NCBI GenBank assembly: GCA_944384255.1
Contig: CALWSS010000073.1
Coordinates: 1-36,773 of the forward strand
Reading direction: 5' to 3'
From: an uncultured Clostridia bacterium
GTDB taxonomy: Bacteria > Bacillota > Clostridia > Lachnospirales > Anaerotignaceae
DNA length: 36,773 nucleotides
Numbering within the stretch: position 1 is the first letter of the stretch; each line of letters opens with the position of its first letter. Under the pieces are notes generated by a model. It had not been told where the DNA came from and ran no database searches. It saw only the letters and a list, made by a program, of their open reading frames with translations. Shown here piece by piece: positions 7,383 through 15,163 of the stretch. A program made the translations under genes and the position numbers.

Positions 7383-9211
7383 TTATCAATTCTACCTCCT
7401 TTGAATATGCCGTATCCGTAATGGTCGCATCTTAAACAGCGGCTGGACTCCAGCAGAGCTTCTTCCTGAGTAAGGCCGGTTTCTATTAAATTAAAGTCGC
7501 TGTTTCGCTCTCCGGCACTGCGTTCTTTGGTGTTCATTCTTCCACAGGCAGGCTTTACATTAAGGCGTGGAAGCGGAACTTCAACATCAGTTGAAATTAT
7601 GTGGTTAAAGCCAAGGTATTCGTCTATATTGGCTGCGGCAACCTTACCGGCTGCTATAGCCCTTATTACTGTTGCCGGGCCTGTAACGCAGTCGCCGCCG
7701 GCAAATATTCCGTCTATATTTGTAACCTCGTTGCTGGCAAGAGTGTCTATAACTCCACGTTTTACTTTAACGCCGAATTCCTCAAATGGCTGAATTTCTA
7801 TGCCTTGGCCTACGGCTGCTATTACTATATCGCAGGCAAGGCGTATAGGTGCTGCATTGGCATTTACCGGTTTAGGCCTGCCGGATTTATCTATTTCACC
7901 GGCTATTTGAGGCTGAACCCATATAGAAGTTACATTTCCGTCTTCATCACCTGAAATTTTAACCGGTGCCTGAAGGCAAAGTATGTCGCATCCTTCGGAC
8001 TCGGCTCCTTCAACTTCTTCCGGAAGGGCTGTCATATCAACCCGGCGCCTGCGGTAAACACAAGTTACGCTTTCGGCACCTAAACGTTTGGCACTTCTTG
8101 TACAGTCCATGGCCACATTACCGCCACCAACTACTACAACTCGTTTTTTGGTAAAGTCCGGAAGTGTGTTGTCTCCTATGGAACGGAGCATTTCAACGGC
8201 AGAAATTACACCTCGTTTATCTTCGCCGTCTATGCCTATTTTTTTGTCGTTATGGGCTCCTATGGCAATATAAATACAGTCGAAATCATCATTAAGCTGA
8301 GGTATTGTAATGTCTTTGCCTATCTCAACGCCTGTATGCACTTTAACACCTGTTGAAAGTATGCACTCTATATCTTCCTGAAGGCGCTCTCTTGGCAGGC
8401 GGTAGCTTGGTATGCCGTAGCGGAGCATTCCGCCTAATTTATCTCGCTTTTCAAATACTTCAACACTGTGACCCATAAGTGAAAGGTAATATGCAGCGCT
8501 GAGTCCGCTTGGGCCGCCGCCTATAATGGCTACTTTTTTGCCGGTAGAAGCGGCTTTTTCAGGTGCAGGAACAATTCCGACATGGTCTACGGCATAGCGC
8601 TTTAAAGCACGGATATTAATTGAATCGTCTATCATGTTTCTTCGGCAGCGTGCCTCACAAGGGTGTTCACATACAAAGGCACATGAAACCGGAAACGGGT
8701 TATCTTTTCTTATAAGCCTTACGGCATCGGCACAGCGTCCGTCGTTTACAAGGGCTATATAACCGGGTATATCTACTCCGGCAGGGCAGAGAGAAACACA
8801 AGGCACCGGCTGATAAATATTAAATCTACAGCGTTTGTTTTCAATGTGTTCTATGTAATCGTCCCTAAAGCCCACAACACCTTTAAGCACCATGTTTGCG
8901 GCCTCATATCCTATGGCACAATCAGATGTATTTTTAATAACACGGGCTGTTTTTTCTATAATGTCTATGTGTTCAAGTGTTGCATTGCCGTCTAAAACAT
9001 CATCCATTAGTTTTGAAAGCTGTGTAAGACCAACACGGCATGGAACGCATTTTCCGCAGGTTTGGGCATGGCACATTTTCAAAAAGGCGTTTGAAATATC
9101 AATAGGGCATATACCCGGCGGGCTGGCTGTTATTCTTCGTTCTATGTCCTTATAGAGATTTTCCACCACGGTTTGGGCGTAATCCGGTGTTATAATACTA
9201 AGTCGGCTCAA
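7376..9211 (-). CDS. NuoF-type [4Fe-4S] / GltD-like NAD(P)H oxidoreductase fusion, hydrogenase partner
   Basis: A 611-residue flavoprotein. Residues about 1-125 resemble only the C-terminal N3-cluster domain of NuoF (CGKCVPCRVG, Cys52, 55 and 58, plus Cys98). The remainder is a GltD/NfnB-like module: a Cys-rich N-terminal part for two [4Fe-4S] clusters (138-189), an FAD-binding GGGPSGLSAA near 231, a second dinucleotide fold GGGNVAMDC near 362, and the FAD-contacting FAGGD near 503. There is no NuoF FMN/NADH domain and no NuoE-like domain. It overlaps the hydrogenase start, so it probably passes electrons between a pyridine nucleotide and the hydrogenase; bifurcation is possible but unproven. 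The start is TTG 9211 behind AAGGGGG; a TTG at 9247 has no ribosome-binding site. Confidence 0.88.
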   Translation of the reverse strand: MSRLSIITPDYAQTVVENLYKDIERRITASPPGICPIDISNAFLKMCHAQTCGKCVPCRVGLTQLSKLMDDVLDGNATLEHIDIIEKTARVIKNTSDCAIGYEAANMVLKGVVGFRDDYIEHIENKRCRFNIYQPVPCVSLCPAGVDIPGYIALVNDGRCADAVRLIRKDNPFPVSCAFVCEHPCEARCRRNMIDDSINIRALKRYAVDHVGIVPAPEKAASTGKKVAIIGGGPSGLSAAYYLSLMGHSVEVFEKRDKLGGMLRYGIPSYRLPRERLQEDIECILSTGVKVHTGVEIGKDITIPQLNDDFDCIYIAIGAHNDKKIGIDGEDKRGVISAVEMLRSIGDNTLPDFTKKRVVVVGGGNVAMDCTRSAKRLGAESVTCVYRRRRVDMTALPEEVEGAESEGCDILCLQAPVKISGDEDGNVTSIWVQPQIAGEIDKSGRPKPVNANAAPIRLACDIVIAAVGQGIEIQPFEEFGVKVKRGVIDTLASNEVTNIDGIFAGGDCVTGPATVIRAIAAGKVAAANIDEYLGFNHIISTDVEVPLPRLNVKPACGRMNTKERSAGERNSDFNLIETGLTQEEALLESSRCLRCDHYGYGIFKGGRIDKW

Positions 9212-9260
9212 AAGACAATCCCCCTTACTTGTAAATTTTAACAACAATACTGTTTATAAA

Positions 9261-9266
9261 ATTATA
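9261..9266 (-). promoter_or_regulatory. Candidate -10 box of the hydrogenase operon
   Basis: TATAAT on the minus strand lies about 50 bp before the TTG start. No convincing -35 is seen at the right distance, so this is tentative. The remainder of 9248-9380 is AT-rich with no gene. Confidence 0.3.
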
Positions 9267-9380
9267 CATCTTTTTTGTGTTATTTACTATTATTTTTTGT
9301 TATGAAATTATCATTGTTTATATTAATATATGAATTTTTTTAGCAAAATTTAAGTCTATATGGTATTTTAATCAAAACAA

Positions 9381-9406
9381 AACGGTATGGCAAAAGCCGT
9401 ACCGTT
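9381..9406 (-). terminator. Terminator of the DUF4397 gene
   Basis: An 11-bp stem (9381-9391 with 9396-9406, one G-U pair) with a 4-nt loop is followed on the minus strand by a T-rich stretch. It lies just downstream of the DUF4397 stop and separates that gene from the hydrogenase operon. Confidence 0.85.
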
Positions 9407-9432
9407 TTAAAATAAATATTGTTTTGAAATTA

Positions 9433-10113
9433 TCAATCTTTATTATCTGTTTTAATATAGCTTGAGCCGTCAAGAGGTATAAGGACTTGTATAAACGGCT
9501 CTCCGTTTACAAGACCTACCATATAAGATGTGTAAATATAGCCGTTTTTAAGAACCATATTAGGATGTGATATAACGGTTTTATTGTTGTCGGCTGTTTC
9601 TACTTTCATTGTGTGTTTTCCATCGTTTAATTTAAGATAGTCGGTAACTTCCATATACTGAAGGTCGTAAACTACAGGCACATCGTCTATAAATACATTA
9701 AGGCCCGAGCTGTCAGGTGAGAGGTTTGCAAAGCGCATATAAGCATTTGAGGCATTGTCTTCAATGTGTTTATCCTCGAATACTTCCAGTTCTACGTTAT
9801 TAACGGTGCCTATAGCTGCTGCCGTGTAAATTTTGTCCGGCTCTGTTGTTATTCTTATGTCAAGAAGCTGCTCGGTATTGTTTCCGGCAGGATAAATCTG
9901 TACATTATAAACGCCTATTTTAGCCGGGATATACTCTGTAAAGTCCTCATATTTAAGATTTTTAACTACAAGTTTTCTGTTGACATATATGTCAATTACT
10001 AACTCCGGTTTATTTGGTATGGCGTTTAAAAAACGGATGTATGACATATCAGGCTTTGCCGGCTCCTTATCCGGTGTTGAGCCGTCTGGGCAGGTGCAGT
10101 TTGGATAATACAT
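9433..10113 (-). CDS. DUF4397-domain protein
   Basis: A 226-residue protein with two related beta-rich halves of the DUF4397 type (YIRFLNAIPN...IDIYVNRK near 25 and YMRFANLSPDSSGLNVFIDD near 125). The fold is often found in surface or extracellular bacterial proteins, and its biochemical role is not known. There is no signal peptide or membrane segment. The first 15 residues (MYYPNCTCPDG) contain Tyr, Pro and two Cys, a style also seen in some spore-coat proteins, which is only a hint. A strong AAAGGAGGT site fixes the start. It has its own terminator, and about 110 bp separate it from the phosphoesterase, so it is likely monocistronic. Function is not assigned. Confidence 0.8.
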   Translation of the reverse strand: MYYPNCTCPDGSTPDKEPAKPDMSYIRFLNAIPNKPELVIDIYVNRKLVVKNLKYEDFTEYIPAKIGVYNVQIYPAGNNTEQLLDIRITTEPDKIYTAAAIGTVNNVELEVFEDKHIEDNASNAYMRFANLSPDSSGLNVFIDDVPVVYDLQYMEVTDYLKLNDGKHTMKVETADNNKTVISHPNMVLKNGYIYTSYMVGLVNGEPFIQVLIPLDGSSYIKTDNKD

Positions 10114-10223
10114 ATTTTTTATACCTCCTTTTTATGTTTAAGTATATGAGTGCAGAACAGAAATATTGCAGGTACAAAAAATAAAATATAATTATTTTGT
10201 AATTAAAAAATATGCCGACAAAA

Positions 10224-11060
10224 TCAGTTTTGATTTTTGAAATTAATTTCTATTATTTCAGGCGGGTTAAAAAGCCTAAGTGGCACTTTTGTAAGGCCTA
10301 TGCCGCTGCTTACATAAAGGTTTATTGATGTATCGGTGTTTATTTCATTTTGGGTGTAAAGGCCTTTTCTAAAGCCGCCGGAGCCCGGTGGAAGTATTTT
10401 ATCCGTTAAAAACGGAATAAAAACCTGTCCTCCGTGGGTATGGCCTGAAAACATAAAATTATCGCTGTGGCTTTTAATAAATTTAACTGTTTCCGGCTCG
10501 TGAGCGGCTATTATATTAAAGTAATCGCTTTTAAGTGTATAAAGCTCAGGCTCGGTATAGGACATCATAATGTCGTCAAAGCCTATTATTTCTATATTAT
10601 ATTCATCAAGTATAACGCTTTCATCTGATAAAACGGTAAAACCACAGGATGACATAAAATCTTCATAAAGATTTTCAGCACCACCGCCGTAGTCATGGTT
10701 TCCGTAAACGGCAAACTTACCGCTTTTGGCCGTAATAGATGAAAGGGCGGTTTTAAGCTTGTTAAAGTCCAGTTTTTCACTGTCCCGGTAATAGTCATCC
10801 AGCAAATCACCGCCGAATATAACAATATCTGCATTTAAAGAATTTATTTTATCTGTAATTTTTTGGGCATTTTCAACACCGTATAATTCACCAAAATGGG
10901 TATCGGTAAAAAATACGGCTTTAAAATCGTTAATATTTTTTTCGGTTAAAACATCAAGTGTTTTAACTGTCAGCATATTAGGCTCTATATACCGTGAATA
11001 GGCATATAGGGCAAAAATTAAAACTACAAGAGCAAATATAAATTTAAGTATTTTTTTCAT
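10224..11060 (-). CDS. Membrane-anchored metallophosphoesterase
   Basis: A 278-residue calcineurin-like phosphoesterase of the YkuE/YaeI type. An N-terminal hydrophobic segment (about 5-21) anchors it, with the catalytic domain predicted outside. All metal-site motifs are present: DTHF (Asp53, His55), GGDLLDD (Asp85), GNHDY (Asn121, His122), AHEPE (His187) and GHTHGGQ (His207, His209). Family members act on phosphodiesters such as UDP-sugars or lipid head groups; the substrate here is unknown. ATG 11060 has GGAG six bases upstream and starts right at the membrane anchor. The longer frame, open to 11108, would put 16 polar residues before it and is not preferred. The hairpin of mecA lies just upstream. 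Confidence 0.88.
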   Translation of the reverse strand: MKKILKFIFALVVLIFALYAYSRYIEPNMLTVKTLDVLTEKNINDFKAVFFTDTHFGELYGVENAQKITDKINSLNADIVIFGGDLLDDYYRDSEKLDFNKLKTALSSITAKSGKFAVYGNHDYGGGAENLYEDFMSSCGFTVLSDESVILDEYNIEIIGFDDIMMSYTEPELYTLKSDYFNIIAAHEPETVKFIKSHSDNFMFSGHTHGGQVFIPFLTDKILPPGSGGFRKGLYTQNEINTDTSINLYVSSGIGLTKVPLRLFNPPEIIEINFKNQN

Positions 11061-11095
11061 TAAAGACTCCGAATTTATTGTTATGAATTTAAAAT

Positions 11096-11120
11096 GGCTC
11101 ACTCCCAAAAGGAATGAGCC
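11096..11120 (-). terminator. Terminator after mecA
   Basis: A 10-bp stem with one mismatch (11096-11105 with 11111-11120) and a CAAAA loop lies 11 bp beyond the mecA stop on the minus strand. It is followed by a short T-rich stretch. Confidence 0.7.
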
Positions 11121-11130
11121 GCAAGTGGTT

Positions 11131-11769
11131 TTAAGCGAAATTGTCGTATATTGTTTTTACTGCCGGGTTATGTATTAATACGTTTCCTTGTTCCATTAAA
11201 TAATACTTGGTCAGCACGTTAGAGGCATATCTGTTTCCGTATTCGTTAAGCACAAACTCCATTGTTTCGTCGTTTTCTTTTTTGTCACTTTGCAGAATAA
11301 GAAAATATTTACGGTTATATTTATAAAGCTCACTAAAGCCTGTGAATGTTCCTGCTATACGTACAGAAGCGTCTATGGCATTATCAAGGCAGAGGAAAGA
11401 ATAAATAATTATGTTTTCCTCAGAAACAGGCTCGTTTTTAAGTGCCGAAACGCCTTTTTTCTTATAGCGCCTTAAATCTTTGTTCTGTGACATAAGGGCC
11501 ATGTTCTCTTTCTGCGAGTTTTTATCAGGAAGCTTGGTAACTATAATCATAAGTCCGTCTACAGAAATAGGTGTAGCCTCAACCATAAGAGGAGTGTTGT
11601 CAACCTCGAAACCACACTGGCTGAAGGCCTTTTCCATAAGACCTCTGAAAAGGTCCTGTGTTTTGTCGGAAGGCTTGATAAGTTCCTCCAGCTTTAGATT
11701 GTTTTCTTTAAGGTCAGCGCTTGTAAGTATAAGTTTTATCTGGTTTTCGCTTATCTTTTCTACTTTCAT
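11131..11769 (-). CDS. mecA: Adaptor protein MecA
   Basis: A 212-residue MecA-family adaptor, which hands substrate proteins to the ClpC-ClpP protease in Firmicutes. The N-terminal domain begins MKVEKISENQIKLIL and runs into a region with GLMIIVTK, and the C-terminal ClpC-binding domain starts near residue 118 (IIIYSFLCLDNAIDAS) and includes a GFSELYKYNRKYFLIL-type stretch. Both domains and the charged linker (about 80-112) match the family in order and length. A moderate GGAAG site precedes ATG 11769. A minus-strand TATAAT at 11787-11792 may be its promoter. It is transcribed alone and ended by a hairpin. Confidence 0.88.
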   Translation of the reverse strand: MKVEKISENQIKLILTSADLKENNLKLEELIKPSDKTQDLFRGLMEKAFSQCGFEVDNTPLMVEATPISVDGLMIIVTKLPDKNSQKENMALMSQNKDLRRYKKKGVSALKNEPVSEENIIIYSFLCLDNAIDASVRIAGTFTGFSELYKYNRKYFLILQSDKKENDETMEFVLNEYGNRYASNVLTKYYLMEQGNVLIHNPAVKTIYDNFA

Positions 11770-11786
11770 GTTATCACTTCCAATCT

Positions 11787-11792
11787 ATTATA
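11787..11792 (-). promoter_or_regulatory. Candidate -10 box of mecA
   Basis: TATAAT reads toward mecA about 18 bp before its start codon. The -35 region is only T-rich. This would give a very short leader. Confidence 0.35.
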
Positions 11793-11896
11793 TGATGTAA
11801 GTATAATTAAAAAATGTCGTTATGTAAAGAGGGTATTGCTGTATGAAATGTAATTGTTATTAAAAATATGTATAAATAAGTTAAAATACGACGCTT

Positions 11897-11925
11897 TTGA
11901 CTGTATAAAGGCTTTTAAATATATT
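11897..11925 (+). promoter_or_regulatory. Candidate promoter of the uxaA-like operon
   Basis: TTGACT, 17 bp, then TATATT: each box is 5 of 6 to the housekeeping sigma consensus. It would give a leader of roughly 100 nt before the small-subunit gene. Nothing else is recognised in 11793-12034. Confidence 0.45.
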
Positions 11926-12034
11926 ATACGTAAAAATTTTACTGTTAAATTAAATATAACGTATTTTTAATACCTAATCTATTGAAATATTGTGTGTTTG
12001 GATTTATAATATTATAAAAAGGAGGGGTTCATCA

Positions 12035-12328
12035 ATGGATAAAAAAGCTCTTATGTTAAGACCTGTTGACACTGTGGCAACTGTTGTTGAGGACGTAGAA
12101 AAAGGCGACAAAGTTTGCTATGTTAAAGACGGAGTACAAATGTCCGTTACAGCTAAAGAAAATATACCGGCATATCACAAAATAGCCCTTAAAGACATGA
12201 AAAAAGACGAGCATGTTATTAAGTACGGCCAGATTATAGGCGGTATGACATCTGATGCCGAAGAAGGAAGCTGGATTAGTCATAAAAACATTATGTCACT
12301 TCCACGAAATTATGAGGACGAGCTGTAA
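12035..12328 (+). CDS. UxaA-family dehydratase, small SAF-domain subunit
   Basis: A 97-residue protein matching the N-terminal SAF domain of altronate dehydratase (UxaA) and the small subunit of related split enzymes. The pattern HKIALKDMKKDE, VIKYGQIIG and a C-terminal SWISHKNI follows the family, in which this domain sits beside the active site of the large part. In E. coli the two parts are one polypeptide; here they are separate genes 28 bp apart. AGGAGGGG at 12020-12027 selects ATG 12035 over an upstream in-frame start at 11990. The physiological substrate is a sugar acid or similar 2,3-dihydroxy acid, but sequence does not say which. Confidence 0.85.
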   Translation: MDKKALMLRPVDTVATVVEDVEKGDKVCYVKDGVQMSVTAKENIPAYHKIALKDMKKDEHVIKYGQIIGGMTSDAEEGSWISHKNIMSLPRNYEDEL

Positions 12329-12356
12329 TTTTACTGATTAAAGGAGGAAACACAAT

Positions 12357-13517
12357 ATGAATTTTATGGGATACAGAAGGCCTGACGGCAAAGCAGGCAT
12401 AAGGAACAAAGTTCTTATTCTGCCGACTTGTGTTTGTTCAAGCGAAACATGCAGGATTGTAGCCGACCAAGTAGAAGGTGCTGTGTATGTAAGCAATCAG
12501 GCAGGCTGTTCGGAAGTAGAGCAGAATCTTAAAATTTGTTATGATATGTATTCAGGTTTTGCCGCTAACCCTAATATTTATGCTACTGTTCTTGTAGGTC
12601 TTGGCTGCGAAGGATGCACCCCTGAGAAAATGGCCGACGCTATAAGAGAAAAAACAAATAAACCATTGGAAGTTGTAGTTATTCAGGACGAAGGCGGCAC
12701 AGTAAATGCCATTAATAAAGCCGTTAAGGCAGCAAGAAAGTTTGTTCAGGAAGCGTCACTTGTTAAAAAAGAAGAAATTCCTTTAAGCGAGCTTTTTATC
12801 GGTCTTGAATGTGGCGGAAGCGACGCCACAAGCGGACTTGAAGCTAACCCAGTTGTAGGAAAAGTAAGTGATATGGTTGTAGATAACGGCGGTTCTGCTG
12901 TTATGAGCGAAACAACAGAGTTTATAGGTGCTGAGCATATACTTGCAAAAAGAGCAGCAACACCTGAAATTAAAAAACAGATTATTGGCATTTGTAAAGA
13001 CCTTGAGGACCATTTGGCTAATGTAAACCAGAATTTAAGAACAGGCCAGCCTACACCGGGAAACAAAGAAGGCGGCATTTCAACAATAGAAGAAAAATCA
13101 CTTGGCTGTATTTATAAAGGCGGCACAAGACCTATTGTGGAAGTTCTTGAATATGCTCAGATGCCTACTAAAAAAGGTGCTCTTATTATGGATACACCGG
13201 GCTTTGATGTGGCTTCTGTTACAGCTATGGTTGCCGGCGGCTGCCAGCTTATAATATTTACAACAGGCCGTGGAACACCTACAGGAAATATTATTGCACC
13301 TGTAATTAAAGTAACAGGCAATGCCAAAACTTATGCCAACATGAAGGACAACATAGACTTTGATGCCAGTGTTGTTTTAACAGGTGAAAAGACTATTGAC
13401 CAGAGAGGCGAAGACCTTTTTAACGAAATGCTTGAAGTTGCCAACGGCAAAGTTACAAAGGCCGAAGCTTTTGGCTTTAACGAATGTTCTATGCAGAGAA
13501 TATGCAAATTTATCTGA
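12357..13517 (+). CDS. UxaA-family dehydratase, large catalytic subunit
   Basis: A 386-residue homologue of the C-terminal part of altronate dehydratase, a family that includes D-galactarate dehydratase and sulfolactate sulfo-lyase (SuyB). Members remove water, or sulfite, from polyhydroxy or sulfonated acids using a metal centre. Diagnostic stretches are RPDGKAGIRNKVLILPT, GLGCEGC, GLECGGSDATSG, TPGNKEGGIST, EKSLGC and FTTGRGTPTGN. AAAGGAGG precedes ATG 12357, and the small-subunit gene ends 28 bp upstream. The kinase and PdxA2-like genes downstream point to four-carbon acid-sugar catabolism, yet a dehydratase and a kinase/dehydrogenase pair are normally alternative routes, so they may serve different substrates. 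Sulfolactate lyase cannot be excluded. Confidence 0.88.
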   Translation: MNFMGYRRPDGKAGIRNKVLILPTCVCSSETCRIVADQVEGAVYVSNQAGCSEVEQNLKICYDMYSGFAANPNIYATVLVGLGCEGCTPEKMADAIREKTNKPLEVVVIQDEGGTVNAINKAVKAARKFVQEASLVKKEEIPLSELFIGLECGGSDATSGLEANPVVGKVSDMVVDNGGSAVMSETTEFIGAEHILAKRAATPEIKKQIIGICKDLEDHLANVNQNLRTGQPTPGNKEGGISTIEEKSLGCIYKGGTRPIVEVLEYAQMPTKKGALIMDTPGFDVASVTAMVAGGCQLIIFTTGRGTPTGNIIAPVIKVTGNAKTYANMKDNIDFDASVVLTGEKTIDQRGEDLFNEMLEVANGKVTKAEAFGFNECSMQRICKFI

Positions 13518-13611
13518 TGCTGTTTAAATAAAATTTAACTATAATTTAATTAAGCAAAAAACATTTTTTTAACTGAAAAAACAAATTGATATTTAATTTG
13601 TGATAAGGCAT

Positions 13612-13657
13612 AAACCCATGTTTTTAAGGCTTTTGGCTGAATTTAAAACATGGGTTT
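13612..13657. repeat. 13-bp perfect inverted repeat in the uxaA-kinase gap
   Basis: Two perfect 13-nt arms (13612-13624 and 13645-13657) flank a 20-nt loop. No T-tract follows on either strand, so it is not a classical terminator. A smaller 7-bp hairpin (13581-13587 with 13595-13601) lies just before. The structure ends 27 bp before the -35 box of the kinase promoter, so it could be an mRNA 3' end structure or an operator. No gene is seen in 13518-13833. Confidence 0.6.
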
Positions 13658-13684
13658 ACTGCTATTTTGATGCATAAAGCTACA

Positions 13685-13713
13685 TTGACACTTATTACCC
13701 TTTGGAATATAAT
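13685..13713 (+). promoter_or_regulatory. Consensus promoter of the kinase-pdxA2 operon
   Basis: TTGACA, exactly 17 bp, then TATAAT: a perfect housekeeping-sigma promoter. The leader to the kinase start would be about 110 nt. Confidence 0.8.
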
Positions 13714-13774
13714 ATTGGTTATAAATAACAAATTATACGGCTTTATACGTTGTTTTGTGGATAAAATTGTATAT

Positions 13775-13804
13775 TTCACACATGTATTAAGCTTGTTTTA
13801 TAAT
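13775..13804 (+). promoter_or_regulatory. Possible second promoter of the kinase operon
   Basis: TTCACA, 18 bp, TATAAT lies close to the kinase start, so the operon may have tandem promoters. The leader from this one would be about 22 nt. Confidence 0.45.
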
Positions 13805-13833
13805 CAAAAAAGCAACCTGAAGGGGGATAATTT

Positions 13834-15144
13834 ATGCACAAGTGTGTTGTAATTGCTGACGACCTTACAGGCGGAAACGCCACCGGAGTTATGATAAGCG
13901 GATACGGTTACGATACATACTCTATTGTTAATATGGAAGGCCTTGACCCTAATAATATGCCGGATTGTGACTGTATTGTTTACCCTACAAACAGCCGTCA
14001 GGTTAATTCCGACACGGCATACAAACTGGTGTATAACGCTACAAAGTTCTTTATGAACGAAAATATATCTGTGTATTCCAAAAGAATTGACTCTACTTTA
14101 AGAGGCAATTTAGGCAGTGAAACAGATGCTATGCTTGATGCTTTGGATAACGAAGCCATTGCTATGGTTGTGCCGTGTTTCCCGCAGGCAAACAGGGTTA
14201 TTATAGGCGGTTACGTACTTGTTAACGGTGTGCCGCTGCACAAAACCGAAGCCGCTGCCGACCCTTTGGCCTCAATTAATACTCCGCTTCCGGCGCTGCT
14301 TTTCAGGAAGCAGTCAAAATATGATATTGGCTCCATTATGGTAGACGATATGATGTACGGTGTTGATTACATATCAGACAAAATTAAGCTTTACAAAAAG
14401 GAAGGCAAAAGAATTATAATTTTCGACAGCCTTACTCAGGATGATATGGACCTTGTTGCCGATGCCGTTATTAAAAGCGGTGTAAACTTTATTGCAGTAG
14501 ACCCGGGCATATTTACGGCAACTGTTGTAAGTAAGCTTGTGCCAAGCACAAAGGCTAAAAAGAGCAATAATAAAGTTTTGGCTGTTATAGGCACAACAAA
14601 TGCCGTAGCAAGAGGCCAGCTTGAGGAATTTTTACAGACACAGCCTAAAACACTCAATATTTATGCCGAAACAGAGGAGTTTTTAAGAAGTCCTGAAAGA
14701 CGTGAAGCTGAAATAGCCCGTCTTGCAAACGAAATACTCTATAAATGTGATGATTACGAGATGTGCTCAGTTGTAGGAGATGGCATATTCCCGGCAAAAC
14801 GAATTTCGTTTAAAACATACATGGAATATTACAATACATCGGCAGAAGGTGTATCACGTATTATAAACGATGCTTTTGCCGAAGTAACAGAAAAAATTCT
14901 CCGGGGAGATAAGTCATTTAAAGGTCTTTACACTTCCGGCGGAGACATAACAGTTGCTGTATGCAAAAGACTTAATGTAGCCGGCCTTAAACTGGTGGAG
15001 GACGTAGCGCCTTTGGCAGCTCATGGTGAAATGCTTTCCGGTGAGTTTGACGGACTTAAAATAGTAACAAAAGGCGGAATGGTAGGCGACCGCTATGCCA
15101 TGAAAACATGCATGAATTATTTGCTTAGAAAAATAAATAACTGA
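13834..15144 (+). CDS. Four-carbon acid sugar kinase (DUF1537 family)
   Basis: A 436-residue kinase of the DUF1537 family (OtnK/DtnK), which phosphorylates the 4-hydroxyl of threonate or erythronate-type acids. The N-terminal domain has [12 protein letters not shown] and [14 protein letters not shown], and the C-terminal nucleotide-binding domain has [22 protein letters not shown] and [12 protein letters not shown]. The last two depart somewhat from the usual PGVPLG and TKSGGFG forms. AAGGGGG precedes ATG 13834. It lies 19 bp before a PdxA2-like gene; the kinase-PdxA2 pair is known to convert D-threonate through the 4-phosphate to dihydroxyacetone phosphate and CO2. D-threonate or D-erythronate is therefore the best substrate guess, by inference from the pairing. 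Confidence 0.88.
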   Translation: MHKCVVIADDLTGGNATGVMISGYGYDTYSIVNMEGLDPNNMPDCDCIVYPTNSRQVNSDTAYKLVYNATKFFMNENISVYSKRIDSTLRGNLGSETDAMLDALDNEAIAMVVPCFPQANRVIIGGYVLVNGVPLHKTEAAADPLASINTPLPALLFRKQSKYDIGSIMVDDMMYGVDYISDKIKLYKKEGKRIIIFDSLTQDDMDLVADAVIKSGVNFIAVDPGIFTATVVSKLVPSTKAKKSNNKVLAVIGTTNAVARGQLEEFLQTQPKTLNIYAETEEFLRSPERREAEIARLANEILYKCDDYEMCSVVGDGIFPAKRISFKTYMEYYNTSAEGVSRIINDAFAEVTEKILRGDKSFKGLYTSGGDITVAVCKRLNVAGLKLVEDVAPLAAHGEMLSGEFDGLKIVTKGGMVGDRYAMKTCMNYLLRKINN

Positions 15145-15163
15145 AAATTTGGAGGAATTGATA

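Noticed and set aside
10219..10238. AAAATCA/TGATTTT hairpin at the end of the phosphoesterase gene
   Set aside because: It overlaps the stop codon, has a 4-nt loop and no T-tract after it on the minus strand, so terminator function is not supported.
4783..13517. Linking the TauE/SafE permease and the UxaA-type subunits into a sulfolactate (SuyAB plus sulfite exporter) pathway
   Set aside because: The genes are 6.5 kb apart on opposite strands with unrelated genes between, and the dehydratase neighbours are acid-sugar genes. The family alone cannot separate SuyB from altronate-type enzymes.
13667..13852. 61-codon frame before the kinase gene
   Set aside because: It begins before the consensus promoter, runs into the kinase start in another frame, has no ribosome-binding site and no recognisable protein features.
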